DNA of 51,873 nucleotides from assembly GCA_012728835.1 (NCBI GenBank), contig JAAYEJ010000024.1:1-51873 (forward strand). Reading direction: 5' to 3'. The notes beneath the pieces were generated by a model. That model worked only from the letters and a program-made list of their open reading frames with translations. It was not told where the DNA came from and did no database searches. Shown in pieces: positions 31,144 to 37,749 of the stretch (position 1 is its first letter; each line of letters starts with the position of its first letter). A program made the position numbers and the translations under genes. The stretch is from Candidatus Brocadiaceae bacterium. Its GTDB lineage: Bacteria > Planctomycetota > Brocadiia > SM23-32.

Positions 31144-32541
31144 TCAGACGACCAGCGGGTCGAACTCCTCGAACCGGTAGCCGAGCCCCGGGCCGCGCAG
31201 GCTCCCGGTGCGCAGCAGGCCGTCTCGGGCGCGGAAGATGCCCGGATGGACCTGCTCCTCGCGGCGGGAGGCCCCCGGGCAGAACTGGCGCGCGTTCGCC
31301 TCCACGCCCATGATGGGGCGGATACGCGCCGCAAAGCCCACCGACTGGACGAGCCCGAGGCCGGTCAGCGTCAAGTCCTGCACGCTGTAGGGCACGCCCG
31401 CCTCGGTGGCCTTCGCGAGCATCAGGAGCGAGTTCGACTGCCCCTTGCAGGTCTTCAGCGCCACGCCCGTGTAGCCCTGGCGCAGCGCCTCGTCCATGGC
31501 CTCCAGGCCGCTCAGTGCCTCGTCGGCGAGGATGGGCTTGAGTTCCGCCGCCCGCGCGACGTCCAGCGGCCGCTCGAACAGGTGCCGCGTCGTCGGCTGC
31601 TCCACGTAGAGGATCGCGTCGTATGCCTCGGGGCTGCGCTCGCGTACCTTGTGCAGATACTCGATGACGTACTCGACGTCCCGGCACATCTCGTTGGCGT
31701 CGGAGGTCAGGTAGACCTCGGACCGGCCCGACCCGGCCAGCGCCTCGCGCACGACGTGGTGCACGTCGACCGTGCGTTCGACGTCCCAGTCCAGGTCGTT
31801 CCCGCGCATCTTCACCTTGTGGCAGAAGACGCCGTCGCGCTTCACCCAGCCGGCCAGGTCGGCGGGGTATTCGTCGCGGGGGTCGTCGGGGCCGACGTCG
31901 CCCGGGGTCAGCGGGTCGTAGCCGCCGACGAGGTGGAAGACCGGCAGCGTCTCGTCGTAGCGCGGCTTCAGGTAGTCGGCCGGGTACCTGCCCTTGAACG
32001 CGGGGCCGAGGTAGCGGCTCAGGTCCCACGAGACGTGCTCCGGGCCGAGCGCCGCATAGGCGTCGAGCCCCAGGGCATTGCCGAAGGCGTCGTGCAGCGC
32101 GGCGTCGAAGGCCGCCCCGACGACCAGCGCGCACATGCGCGGCATCGGCTCGCCGGGCGCATACTGCTCGATGATCTCGTCGGCCAGTTCCAGCAGCAGC
32201 GGCTCGGTTTCGAGCGCATGCTCCATCGGGTGGCCGTATGCATCGCGCCGGCGCAGTTCGCCGCCGTAACGCACGGCCAGGTTGCGCATGAAGTCGGTGA
32301 CCATGAACGAGGGCACGACCTGCGAAGGCCAGCTCCAGGCGGCCCCGAGCACCATCGAGCCGCGTCCGACCGCGCGGCGGCCGTCGCGCGTCTCGACCAG
32401 CACCGCCACGTTCAGGTCCGCACCGGACCGGGCGCCCGGCCCCTTGACGGCCCCGCCGAACTTGAGCGTCGCGCGGTACGCCTTGTAGGAGAAGGCCGTC
32501 TCCACGTCCAGAATCCGCACGTCGGTCTCGAGCCGCCGCAT
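31144..32541 (-). CDS. Second enolase-superfamily protein, divergent
   Basis: The 465-residue protein is longer than most mandelate-racemase relatives (about 370-400). It has a KVKMRGN strand with two Lys, then YLTSDANEM (Asp ligand), AILYVEQPTTRHLF (Glu ligand), KPILADEALSG (Asp/Glu ligand) and TGVALKTCKGQS (Lys), so the metal site and a Lys-based acid/base pair typical of muconate-lactonising-like enzymes appear present. The long N-terminal part and the insert around ETLPVFHLVGGYDPLTPGDV are extra. Its role beside another enolase-superfamily gene suggests a sequential or alternative dehydration step. The ATG at 32541 has a GAAGGGG sequence upstream. Confidence 0.75.
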   Translation of the reverse strand: MRRLETDVRILDVETAFSYKAYRATLKFGGAVKGPGARSGADLNVAVLVETRDGRRAVGRGSMVLGAAWSWPSQVVPSFMVTDFMRNLAVRYGGELRRRDAYGHPMEHALETEPLLLELADEIIEQYAPGEPMPRMCALVVGAAFDAALHDAFGNALGLDAYAALGPEHVSWDLSRYLGPAFKGRYPADYLKPRYDETLPVFHLVGGYDPLTPGDVGPDDPRDEYPADLAGWVKRDGVFCHKVKMRGNDLDWDVERTVDVHHVVREALAGSGRSEVYLTSDANEMCRDVEYVIEYLHKVRERSPEAYDAILYVEQPTTRHLFERPLDVARAAELKPILADEALSGLEAMDEALRQGYTGVALKTCKGQSNSLLMLAKATEAGVPYSVQDLTLTGLGLVQSVGFAARIRPIMGVEANARQFCPGASRREEQVHPGIFRARDGLLRTGSLRGPGLGYRFEEFDPLVV

Positions 32542-32569
32542 GGTCGGCCCCCCCTTCGCACGTCCGGCG

Positions 32570-33496
32570 TTAGTCGTCCGATATGGACAGTTTGCACACA
32601 ACCGCGCCGACGACCACCATGGCACACGCCACCCAGAGGGTCAGCCCCGGCCGGATCCCCAGGCGGAGGGAAGAGACGAACATCGAGAGAACCGGCGTCA
32701 GGTAGGAGAACGCCGCAACCAGGATGATGCGCCCGTTCCGCATGGCCAGGTCCCAGCACGTGTAGCCGAGCAGGTTGGGCACGAGGGCCAGGAAGAGCAG
32801 CTCCCACAGGGCGCGCGGGCTCCATTGCGGCTGCTCGGCGACGAAAAGGCGCAGCAGGAAGAAGGCCCCCGCCGTGGCCAGAAAGAAGAACGGCACGCCC
32901 GTGCTGCCCCCGTTGCCCGCCCATCTGCGGCTCAGGTTCGAGTAGAGCCCCCAGGAGACCGCCGCTCCCAGGGCGAGCAGGTAGGGCGCCGGCGCGCTCA
33001 GGAAGCCTTCGGCCAGGCCGGACCAACTCAGCCGCCCCTCGTGCGACATGGCCAGCAGCACCCCCGTCAGCGCGATGACGACGCCGGGCATGAGCCAGAG
33101 CCGGGCCCGGCGCTTCAGGATCCAGACCGAGAACAGCAGCGTCAGGCCGGGCCAGAGGTAGTTGATGACGCTGACCTCCAGCACCTGCTGCCGCGTGACC
33201 GCCCGGCCCACCGCCAGGCAGAGGCCCAGTTCGCAGCAGACGAACAGAGCGCCGCAGCCGAGCAGGTAGGCCGGCGGCAGCTTCAGCGCGCTGACCAGCC
33301 CGCCCCGCTGCAGCGCCAGCAGCGCGCACCCGGCCACGCCCGCCACCAGGAACATGAAGGCGCCCATCGTGACCGGCCCGAGGAACTCGGACGCCGTGCG
33401 CGTGAAGGCGATCGTGGAACTCCAGCAGGCGATGGCGATGAAGCCGAACACCGTGTTCAGCGGAGCGTGCGAGTGGACGCCTTCGGTCTTCTCCAT
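32570..33496 (-). CDS. EamA/DMT-family transporter, YddG-like
   Basis: The 308-residue protein has ten hydrophobic helices in two EamA halves. The stretch VINYLWPGLTLLFSVWILKR is typical of YddG-type drug/metabolite transporters, which export aromatic amino acids or related metabolites. It is the first gene of the 12-gene minus-strand operon, just after a strong promoter, so it may move the substrate or product of the pathway. The ATG at 33496 was preferred over one five codons upstream because AAGGACG precedes it. Confidence 0.85.
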   Translation of the reverse strand: MEKTEGVHSHAPLNTVFGFIAIACWSSTIAFTRTASEFLGPVTMGAFMFLVAGVAGCALLALQRGGLVSALKLPPAYLLGCGALFVCCELGLCLAVGRAVTRQQVLEVSVINYLWPGLTLLFSVWILKRRARLWLMPGVVIALTGVLLAMSHEGRLSWSGLAEGFLSAPAPYLLALGAAVSWGLYSNLSRRWAGNGGSTGVPFFFLATAGAFFLLRLFVAEQPQWSPRALWELLFLALVPNLLGYTCWDLAMRNGRIILVAAFSYLTPVLSMFVSSLRLGIRPGLTLWVACAMVVVGAVVCKLSISDD

Positions 33497-33541
33497 GGAA
33501 CGTCCTTGCACCGGCAGGGCGGGGAGGGGCAGACGACTGCA

Positions 33542-33569
33542 AGCATACCGTACGGGGCGGTTCTGTCAA
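33542..33569 (-). promoter_or_regulatory. Promoter of the 12-gene catabolic operon
   Basis: The minus strand carries a perfect TTGACA (33569-33564), a 16-bp spacer and TATGCT (33547-33542). Transcription would begin about 40 bp before the transporter ATG. All twelve genes down to 21077 follow with gaps of 34 bp or less, and I see no other clear promoter among them. Confidence 0.7.
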
Positions 33570-33600
33570 CTGCATGCGCCCCGCGCGCGGCGTTGCCGGT

Positions 33601-34320
33601 TCAGCCGGCGGACCACAGGCGGATGGTCCCGGTCGGATCGACGTACCCTCCGTCGGCATCCGGCAGGTCCGTCCATTCCTCATCGCCGATGGGCTCGGAG
33701 GCCAGCAGGAGCATCGGCGGCTCGGCGCTCCGGGGGCTCAGCCGTTTCAGGGGGTTGCCGCTCCGGTAGAAGTGGAGGCAAACGCCGTCAGAGAGCAGTA
33801 TGGCCGTGCCCGTCTGCGGCCGCACGCGGGGCATGATCTCGGCCAGACAGGCCGCCACGGCTTCCGGCGGCGCCGCCGGATACTCGGCGCATGTCTCCCG
33901 CATCTCCGTCAGGATGCGGCAGAACAGCAGTTCACTGTCGGTCTGCCCCAGCGGCGCGAGGTCCGGCGCAATGGCGTTCCGGAATTCGTCATCGTTCAGG
34001 ACCGTGCCGTTGTGGGCGAACATCCAGCCGTGGCGCAGGAACGGGTGGGTGTTCGGCAGCGTATGAGCGCCGCGGGACGCGTTGCGGATATGGGCGATGA
34101 AGGTGGTCCCGCGGGCGCTGCGGGCGTCTCGCACGAACTGCTCGTCCTCATGCGCGGGCCTCGGCGCGCGGGTCAGCGTCCAGGCGCCGCTGCGGAAGGC
34201 GGCGATGCCCCAGCCGTGCGGGTGCTTCGGCCCCTGCTCGCGCAGGGCGTTGCGCGCGTCGACGAGGTAGTAGCTCAGATCGCGCTCGCGTCCACTGACC
34301 ATTCCCAGCAAACGGCACAT
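33601..34320 (-). CDS. Class II glutamine amidotransferase-like protein (YafJ type)
   Basis: The 239-residue protein begins MCRLLGMVSG, so Cys2 is available as the N-terminal nucleophile after Met removal. Further marks are HPHGWGIAAF, TTFIAHIRNAS, HPFLRHGWMFAHNGTV and QTDSELLFCRIL, the ordered motifs of the YafJ/GATase-4 class II amidotransferases. These hydrolyse a glutamine-like amide; the acceptor for this stand-alone type is not well known, although some remove gamma-glutamyl groups. GGAGGAA precedes the start. It is divergent from the FAD oxidoreductase. Confidence 0.88.
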   Translation of the reverse strand: MCRLLGMVSGRERDLSYYLVDARNALREQGPKHPHGWGIAAFRSGAWTLTRAPRPAHEDEQFVRDARSARGTTFIAHIRNASRGAHTLPNTHPFLRHGWMFAHNGTVLNDDEFRNAIAPDLAPLGQTDSELLFCRILTEMRETCAEYPAAPPEAVAACLAEIMPRVRPQTGTAILLSDGVCLHFYRSGNPLKRLSPRSAEPPMLLLASEPIGDEEWTDLPDADGGYVDPTGTIRLWSAG

Positions 34321-34375
34321 GCCCGGTGTTCCTCCAGAGTGGCGGCGTCTGGCAGGTGGCAACGTATGGCCGAGC

Positions 34376-34403
34376 AGCATAGCGTCTCCCCCGCCCGAAT
34401 CAA
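34376..34403 (-). promoter_or_regulatory. Promoter candidate of the amidotransferase gene
   Basis: The minus strand has TTGATT (34403-34398), a 16-bp spacer and TATGCT (34381-34376). The -10 is the same as in the 12-gene operon promoter. Transcription would start about 50 bp before the ATG. Confidence 0.5.
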
Positions 34404-34422
34404 GGGCGCAGTCCGCCGCGCC

Positions 34423-34451
34423 TTCGCCTGGCCGACGCCGGGGCGTATAAT
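34423..34451 (+). promoter_or_regulatory. Promoter candidate of the FAD oxidoreductase gene
   Basis: A perfect TATAAT lies at 34446-34451, about 40 bp before the ATG. The -35 at 17-bp spacing (TTCGCC) is weak, which suggests activator dependence or a weak promoter. Confidence 0.45.
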
Positions 34452-34490
34452 GGTGCGCTCGTCCGATGGGGTGTGTCAACAGGGGAGTGC

Positions 34491-35801
34491 ATGATGGATC
34501 GATACGACGTCCTGGTGGTCGGCGGCGGGACGGCCGGCGTGGTTGCCGCCATCCAGAGCGGCCGGGCGGGCGCCCGCACGCTGCTCGTCGAGAAAAACGG
34601 CATGCTGGGCGGCACCATGACCGTCGGCGGGGTTAACTACCCCGCGCTCTTCTACGCCTGGGGACGGCAGGTGATCGCCGGCATCGGCTGGGAGTTGGTT
34701 ACCGCCACGCTCGCCGAGACGGGCGGCCAACTGCCCGACTTCAGCGACGCCCAGGCACCGCACTGGCGCCACCACGTGCGCATCGACAAGGCGGTCTTCG
34801 CGGCGCTGGCCGACGAGGCCGTGCTCGACGCCGGCGTTGAGATGCTGCTGCACACCATGATCGGCGGCGTGGAATGGAACGGCGACGGCTGGGACGTGAC
34901 CCTCTGCACCAAGTCGGGCCTCCAGCCCGTCCGCTGCCGCGTGCTGATCGATTGCACGGGCGACGCCAACGCCGTCGCGCTTGCCGGTTTCCCGGTGGAC
35001 CAGCCGGACGAATGCCAGCCGGGCACGCTGACCTTCCGCATCGGCGGCTACGACGCCGACGCGCTGGACATGGAGCGCATTTCCGACGCCTACAAGGCAG
35101 CCGTGCGCGAGGGCGTGCTGAGCGAGAGCGACCTGTGGCAGGGCCTGGGCGCGGCGCCCGGCTTCCTGCGCGCCCGCGGCGGCAACGCCAACCACGTCTG
35201 CGGCATCCACGCCGCCGGCAGCGAGGAGCGCACGCAGGCGGAGGTGGAAGGGCGCCGCGTCGTGATGCGTCTGTTCCGCTTCTTCCGCAGCCAGCCGGGT
35301 CTGGAAGGCCTGCGCATCGATGACCTCTGCCCGGAGGTCGGCATCCGCGAGGGCGGCATCATACGCGGCAAGAAGACGATCACGCACGATGACTACTGGG
35401 GCGGCCGCCTCTGGGACGACGCCGTCTGCTACAGCTTCTATCCGATCGACCTGCACCTGCCGGTCGGGGTCGACACGCGCCGGCTGCCCGAGGGCGTCGT
35501 GCCGACGATCCCGCGCGGCGCGATGCTGCCGGAGGGCAGCCGGGGCCTGGTGGCCGCGGGCCGCTGCATCAGCGGCGACCGGCTGGCGCACTCGGCCTAT
35601 CGCGTCGAGGCCACCTGCATGGCCACCGGCCAGGCCGCCGGCGCCATGGCCGCGCTCTCGGCCGACGGGGGCCTGGACGTGGAGGCGCTGCCCATCGGCG
35701 ACGTGCACGACCTGCTCCGCGCCCACGGCGCCATCGTGCCCGAGCTGCCGGGCGCGCGCAGTCCCCACACGGCGGAAGTCCATCATGGCGGAGCACGGTG
35801 A
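34491..35801 (+). CDS. FAD-dependent oxidoreductase
   Basis: The 436-residue protein opens with YDVLVVGGGTAGVVAAIQSG, a dinucleotide-binding motif, then RTLLVEKNGMLGGTMTVGGV. VLIDCTGDANAVALAGFPV and a C-terminal RGLVAAGRCISGDRLAHS with TCMATGQAAGAMAAL complete the FAD_oxidored pattern. Such proteins are numerous in Planctomycetota and relatives, often near sulfatases and glycosidases, with mostly unknown substrates. A Shine-Dalgarno sequence (AGGGGAG) precedes the ATG; a GTG six codons upstream is less likely. Confidence 0.88.
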   Translation: MMDRYDVLVVGGGTAGVVAAIQSGRAGARTLLVEKNGMLGGTMTVGGVNYPALFYAWGRQVIAGIGWELVTATLAETGGQLPDFSDAQAPHWRHHVRIDKAVFAALADEAVLDAGVEMLLHTMIGGVEWNGDGWDVTLCTKSGLQPVRCRVLIDCTGDANAVALAGFPVDQPDECQPGTLTFRIGGYDADALDMERISDAYKAAVREGVLSESDLWQGLGAAPGFLRARGGNANHVCGIHAAGSEERTQAEVEGRRVVMRLFRFFRSQPGLEGLRIDDLCPEVGIREGGIIRGKKTITHDDYWGGRLWDDAVCYSFYPIDLHLPVGVDTRRLPEGVVPTIPRGAMLPEGSRGLVAAGRCISGDRLAHSAYRVEATCMATGQAAGAMAALSADGGLDVEALPIGDVHDLLRAHGAIVPELPGARSPHTAEVHHGGAR

Positions 35802-35888
35802 GCGCCCGGGCTCCCTGTTCGTCATCACGGACCGGCAGCGGGCGGACACCCTCCGAAGGCATCCCACGCGTGAGTGCTGGGGGCCTGC

Positions 35889-36548
35889 TCAGTACTTCGG
35901 CCGGCCGTTCCAGAACCGGAAGGCGTCGTCGCCCATGGGGTCCAGAAGGAGCATCGAGAAGAGGAGATCGGTCGCCTGCGCCGGGTCCATCCCCAGCCGG
36001 ACGTACACCCCCAGGCGCAGCAGGAGGGGTTCGTAGAGCCCCGCCTCCATCGAGACGTGCGCGAAATCCTGCCAGCCCTTATGGAAGTAGGGCGACTTCT
36101 CGCCCGTGAAGATCAGCTCCTTGGCGGGCGAACGCCCCACGCTGGCGCTGCCCAGGTGCTCGCGCCAGCCGTCCAGCTTGTTGCCCGTGCGCTTGTAGGC
36201 GTTCGTCGTCCACGGAATCTGCTCGATCCGGACGGAGTGCCACGGGCCGAGCCCGACCTTCGTGCGCACGTCGCCGAGCGTGCCGAGGCCGCGCCGGTCC
36301 CACTGGATGTCCGCGCCGGCGCGGGAGATCATGCCGAGATGCAGGAAGTCCGTCGCCTCGACGTAGAGGCCGATCGGGGGGCGGAAGGGCGTGGGGTTGC
36401 TCCCGATCCGGGGCAGGTTGAGGCCGACGCTCACGTCGACCAGGTCCATCACGTCGTCGCGCACGTTCCTGGCATACCCGCAGCCGGTCGCCAGCAGGAT
36501 TCCCGCGACCGACAGAAACACGGTGAGGCTCCGCACTGTTCGCGCCAT
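35889..36548 (-). CDS. Lipoprotein of unknown function
   Basis: The 219-residue protein has a lipoprotein signal ending in LLATGCGYARN, so it should be lipidated at Cys and anchored in a membrane. After it come VMDLVDVSVGLNLPRIGSNP and repeated beta-rich stretches (IGLYVEATDFLHLGMISRAG, LRLGVYVRLGMDPAQATDLL). The alternation of small and hydrophobic residues resembles an outer-membrane-associated beta protein, but I recognise no family. It reads toward the FAD oxidoreductase, with 87 bp between the two stops. Confidence 0.7.
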   Translation of the reverse strand: MARTVRSLTVFLSVAGILLATGCGYARNVRDDVMDLVDVSVGLNLPRIGSNPTPFRPPIGLYVEATDFLHLGMISRAGADIQWDRRGLGTLGDVRTKVGLGPWHSVRIEQIPWTTNAYKRTGNKLDGWREHLGSASVGRSPAKELIFTGEKSPYFHKGWQDFAHVSMEAGLYEPLLLRLGVYVRLGMDPAQATDLLFSMLLLDPMGDDAFRFWNGRPKY

Positions 36549-36611
36549 GGCCGTCGTCTCCCTTTCACCGGCAGGACGAAGATCCCCGGATGTGAACCGA
36601 TTGCCCATGCG

Positions 36612-36641
36612 ATTATGTCCACCTCCCGGCCCCCAAGTCAA
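36612..36641 (-). promoter_or_regulatory. Promoter candidate of the lipoprotein gene
   Basis: The minus strand carries TTGACT (36641-36636), an 18-bp spacer and CATAAT (36617-36612), each matching consensus at five of six bases. Transcription would start about 55 bp before the ATG at 36548. Confidence 0.6.
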
Positions 36642-36707
36642 TGCGTTCGGGTCGCGTCTCCGTTTTCGGCCCTCCCCGAGCCATGCAAGACCGCCGGCGG
36701 CGCCGGC

Positions 36708-36800
36708 GGCGGCTACGTTCTCAACTCCGTACACAACATCCAGCCGGACGTGCCGCCGGAGGACGTCGTGGCGCTCTTCGCAGCCGCCGAGGGCGCCTGA
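36708..36800 (+). pseudogene. C-terminal remnant of a uroporphyrinogen-decarboxylase-family gene
   Basis: Thirty codons before a TGA read GGYVLNSVHNIQPDVPPEDV followed by VALFAAAEGA. This matches the conserved C-terminus of URO-D/MtaA-type proteins (the GGY..-HNIQ-PxVPPENV pattern). Nothing upstream in any frame continues that family; the preceding residues are unrelated and overlap the lipoprotein promoter region. I read it as the tail of a gene otherwise lost by deletion. The remainder of 36549-36908 holds only the two promoters listed here. Confidence 0.65.
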
Positions 36801-36834
36801 ACGTCCGTCCGTGCGCGTGCCTGTGCCGGGACGA

Positions 36835-36863
36835 TTGAAGCCGGGACGGGTCCGCTGTATAAG
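36835..36863 (+). promoter_or_regulatory. Promoter of the M55 peptidase/DUF4091/PIG-L gene series
   Basis: TTGAAG (36835-36840), a 17-bp spacer and TATAAG (36858-36863) lie about 45 bp before the M55 ATG. Confidence 0.6.
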
Positions 36864-36908
36864 AGGCCGGACCGTACCAGAGTGCTCTTCACCGGAAAGG
36901 GGGAGCAG

Positions 36909-37736
36909 ATGAGGCTGTACATCCAGGCGGACATCGAAGGCATCGCGGGCATGACCTACTGGGAGGACCGCGAGGACAAGTCGCCCGAGAACCTCCACCG
37001 GCGCCTGCGGCTCCGCAAGATCATGACGGCCGAACTCAACGCCGCCGCGCTCGGGGCCTTCGACGGCGGGGCGGAGGCCGTGACCATCTGGGACTCCCAC
37101 GGCGCGGGCAACAGCGTCGTCGTCGAGGAACTCGACAGGCGCGTGGAGCTGATCACGGGCGACTACCACCGCGCGCCCTGGCTGCCGTTCTGGGAAGACG
37201 GCTACGACGCCGGCATGTACCTGTGCGCGCACGCCATGGCGGGCACGCCGTTCGCCTGCCTGCCGCACACGCGCGTGGTCCTGAACGGCACGGTCTACGG
37301 CGAGGCCGGCATGTTCATCGCGCAGCTTGCGGCGGCCGGCAAGCCCACCCTGATGGTCTCCGGCGACCGGGCGGCCGTCGACGAGGCCCTTGCCCTCGTG
37401 CCCGAGATGAAGAGCGTCGTGAGCAAGGTCGCCCTCGGCCCCTACCTGGTCAAGACGCGCACCCCCGAGGCCGTCTGCCTGGAGATGCGCGCCCGGGCGC
37501 ACGAGGCCGTGCGCGCCTGGCAGCAGATGCCCGTCTACCGCATCGAGCCGCCGTTCGTCTTCTCCTACACCCAGGACGGCGCCGAGCGGGAGTACGTGGG
37601 CGGATCAGACGACCTGGTGGACGTCTACCGCCGCTTTGTCAACACCGTCTTCCACTGCGAAGGCGGCAATCAGAGCACCGGCAGGGATCATCTGGACCGG
37701 TTCCTCCCGGACGAGTACAAACGGAAGCTGACGTGA
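36909..37736 (+). CDS. M55-family D-aminopeptidase (DppA-like)
   Basis: The 275-residue protein begins MRLYIQADIEGIAGMTYWED; the DxE in ADIEG is the first zinc-ligand pair of M55 peptidases. VTIWDSHGAGNSV, MYLCAHAMAGTPFACLPHT and LNGTVYGEAGMFIAQLAAAG supply the remaining His and Glu residues. DppA of Bacillus forms a ten-subunit ring and cleaves D-Ala-containing dipeptides. A role in cell-wall peptide recycling is possible here. The ATG follows GGGGGAG and stands at the head of the plus-strand series, 13 bp before the first DUF4091 gene. Confidence 0.87.
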   Translation: MRLYIQADIEGIAGMTYWEDREDKSPENLHRRLRLRKIMTAELNAAALGAFDGGAEAVTIWDSHGAGNSVVVEELDRRVELITGDYHRAPWLPFWEDGYDAGMYLCAHAMAGTPFACLPHTRVVLNGTVYGEAGMFIAQLAAAGKPTLMVSGDRAAVDEALALVPEMKSVVSKVALGPYLVKTRTPEAVCLEMRARAHEAVRAWQQMPVYRIEPPFVFSYTQDGAEREYVGGSDDLVDVYRRFVNTVFHCEGGNQSTGRDHLDRFLPDEYKRKLT

Positions 37737-37749
37737 GGAGGCCGACGTG

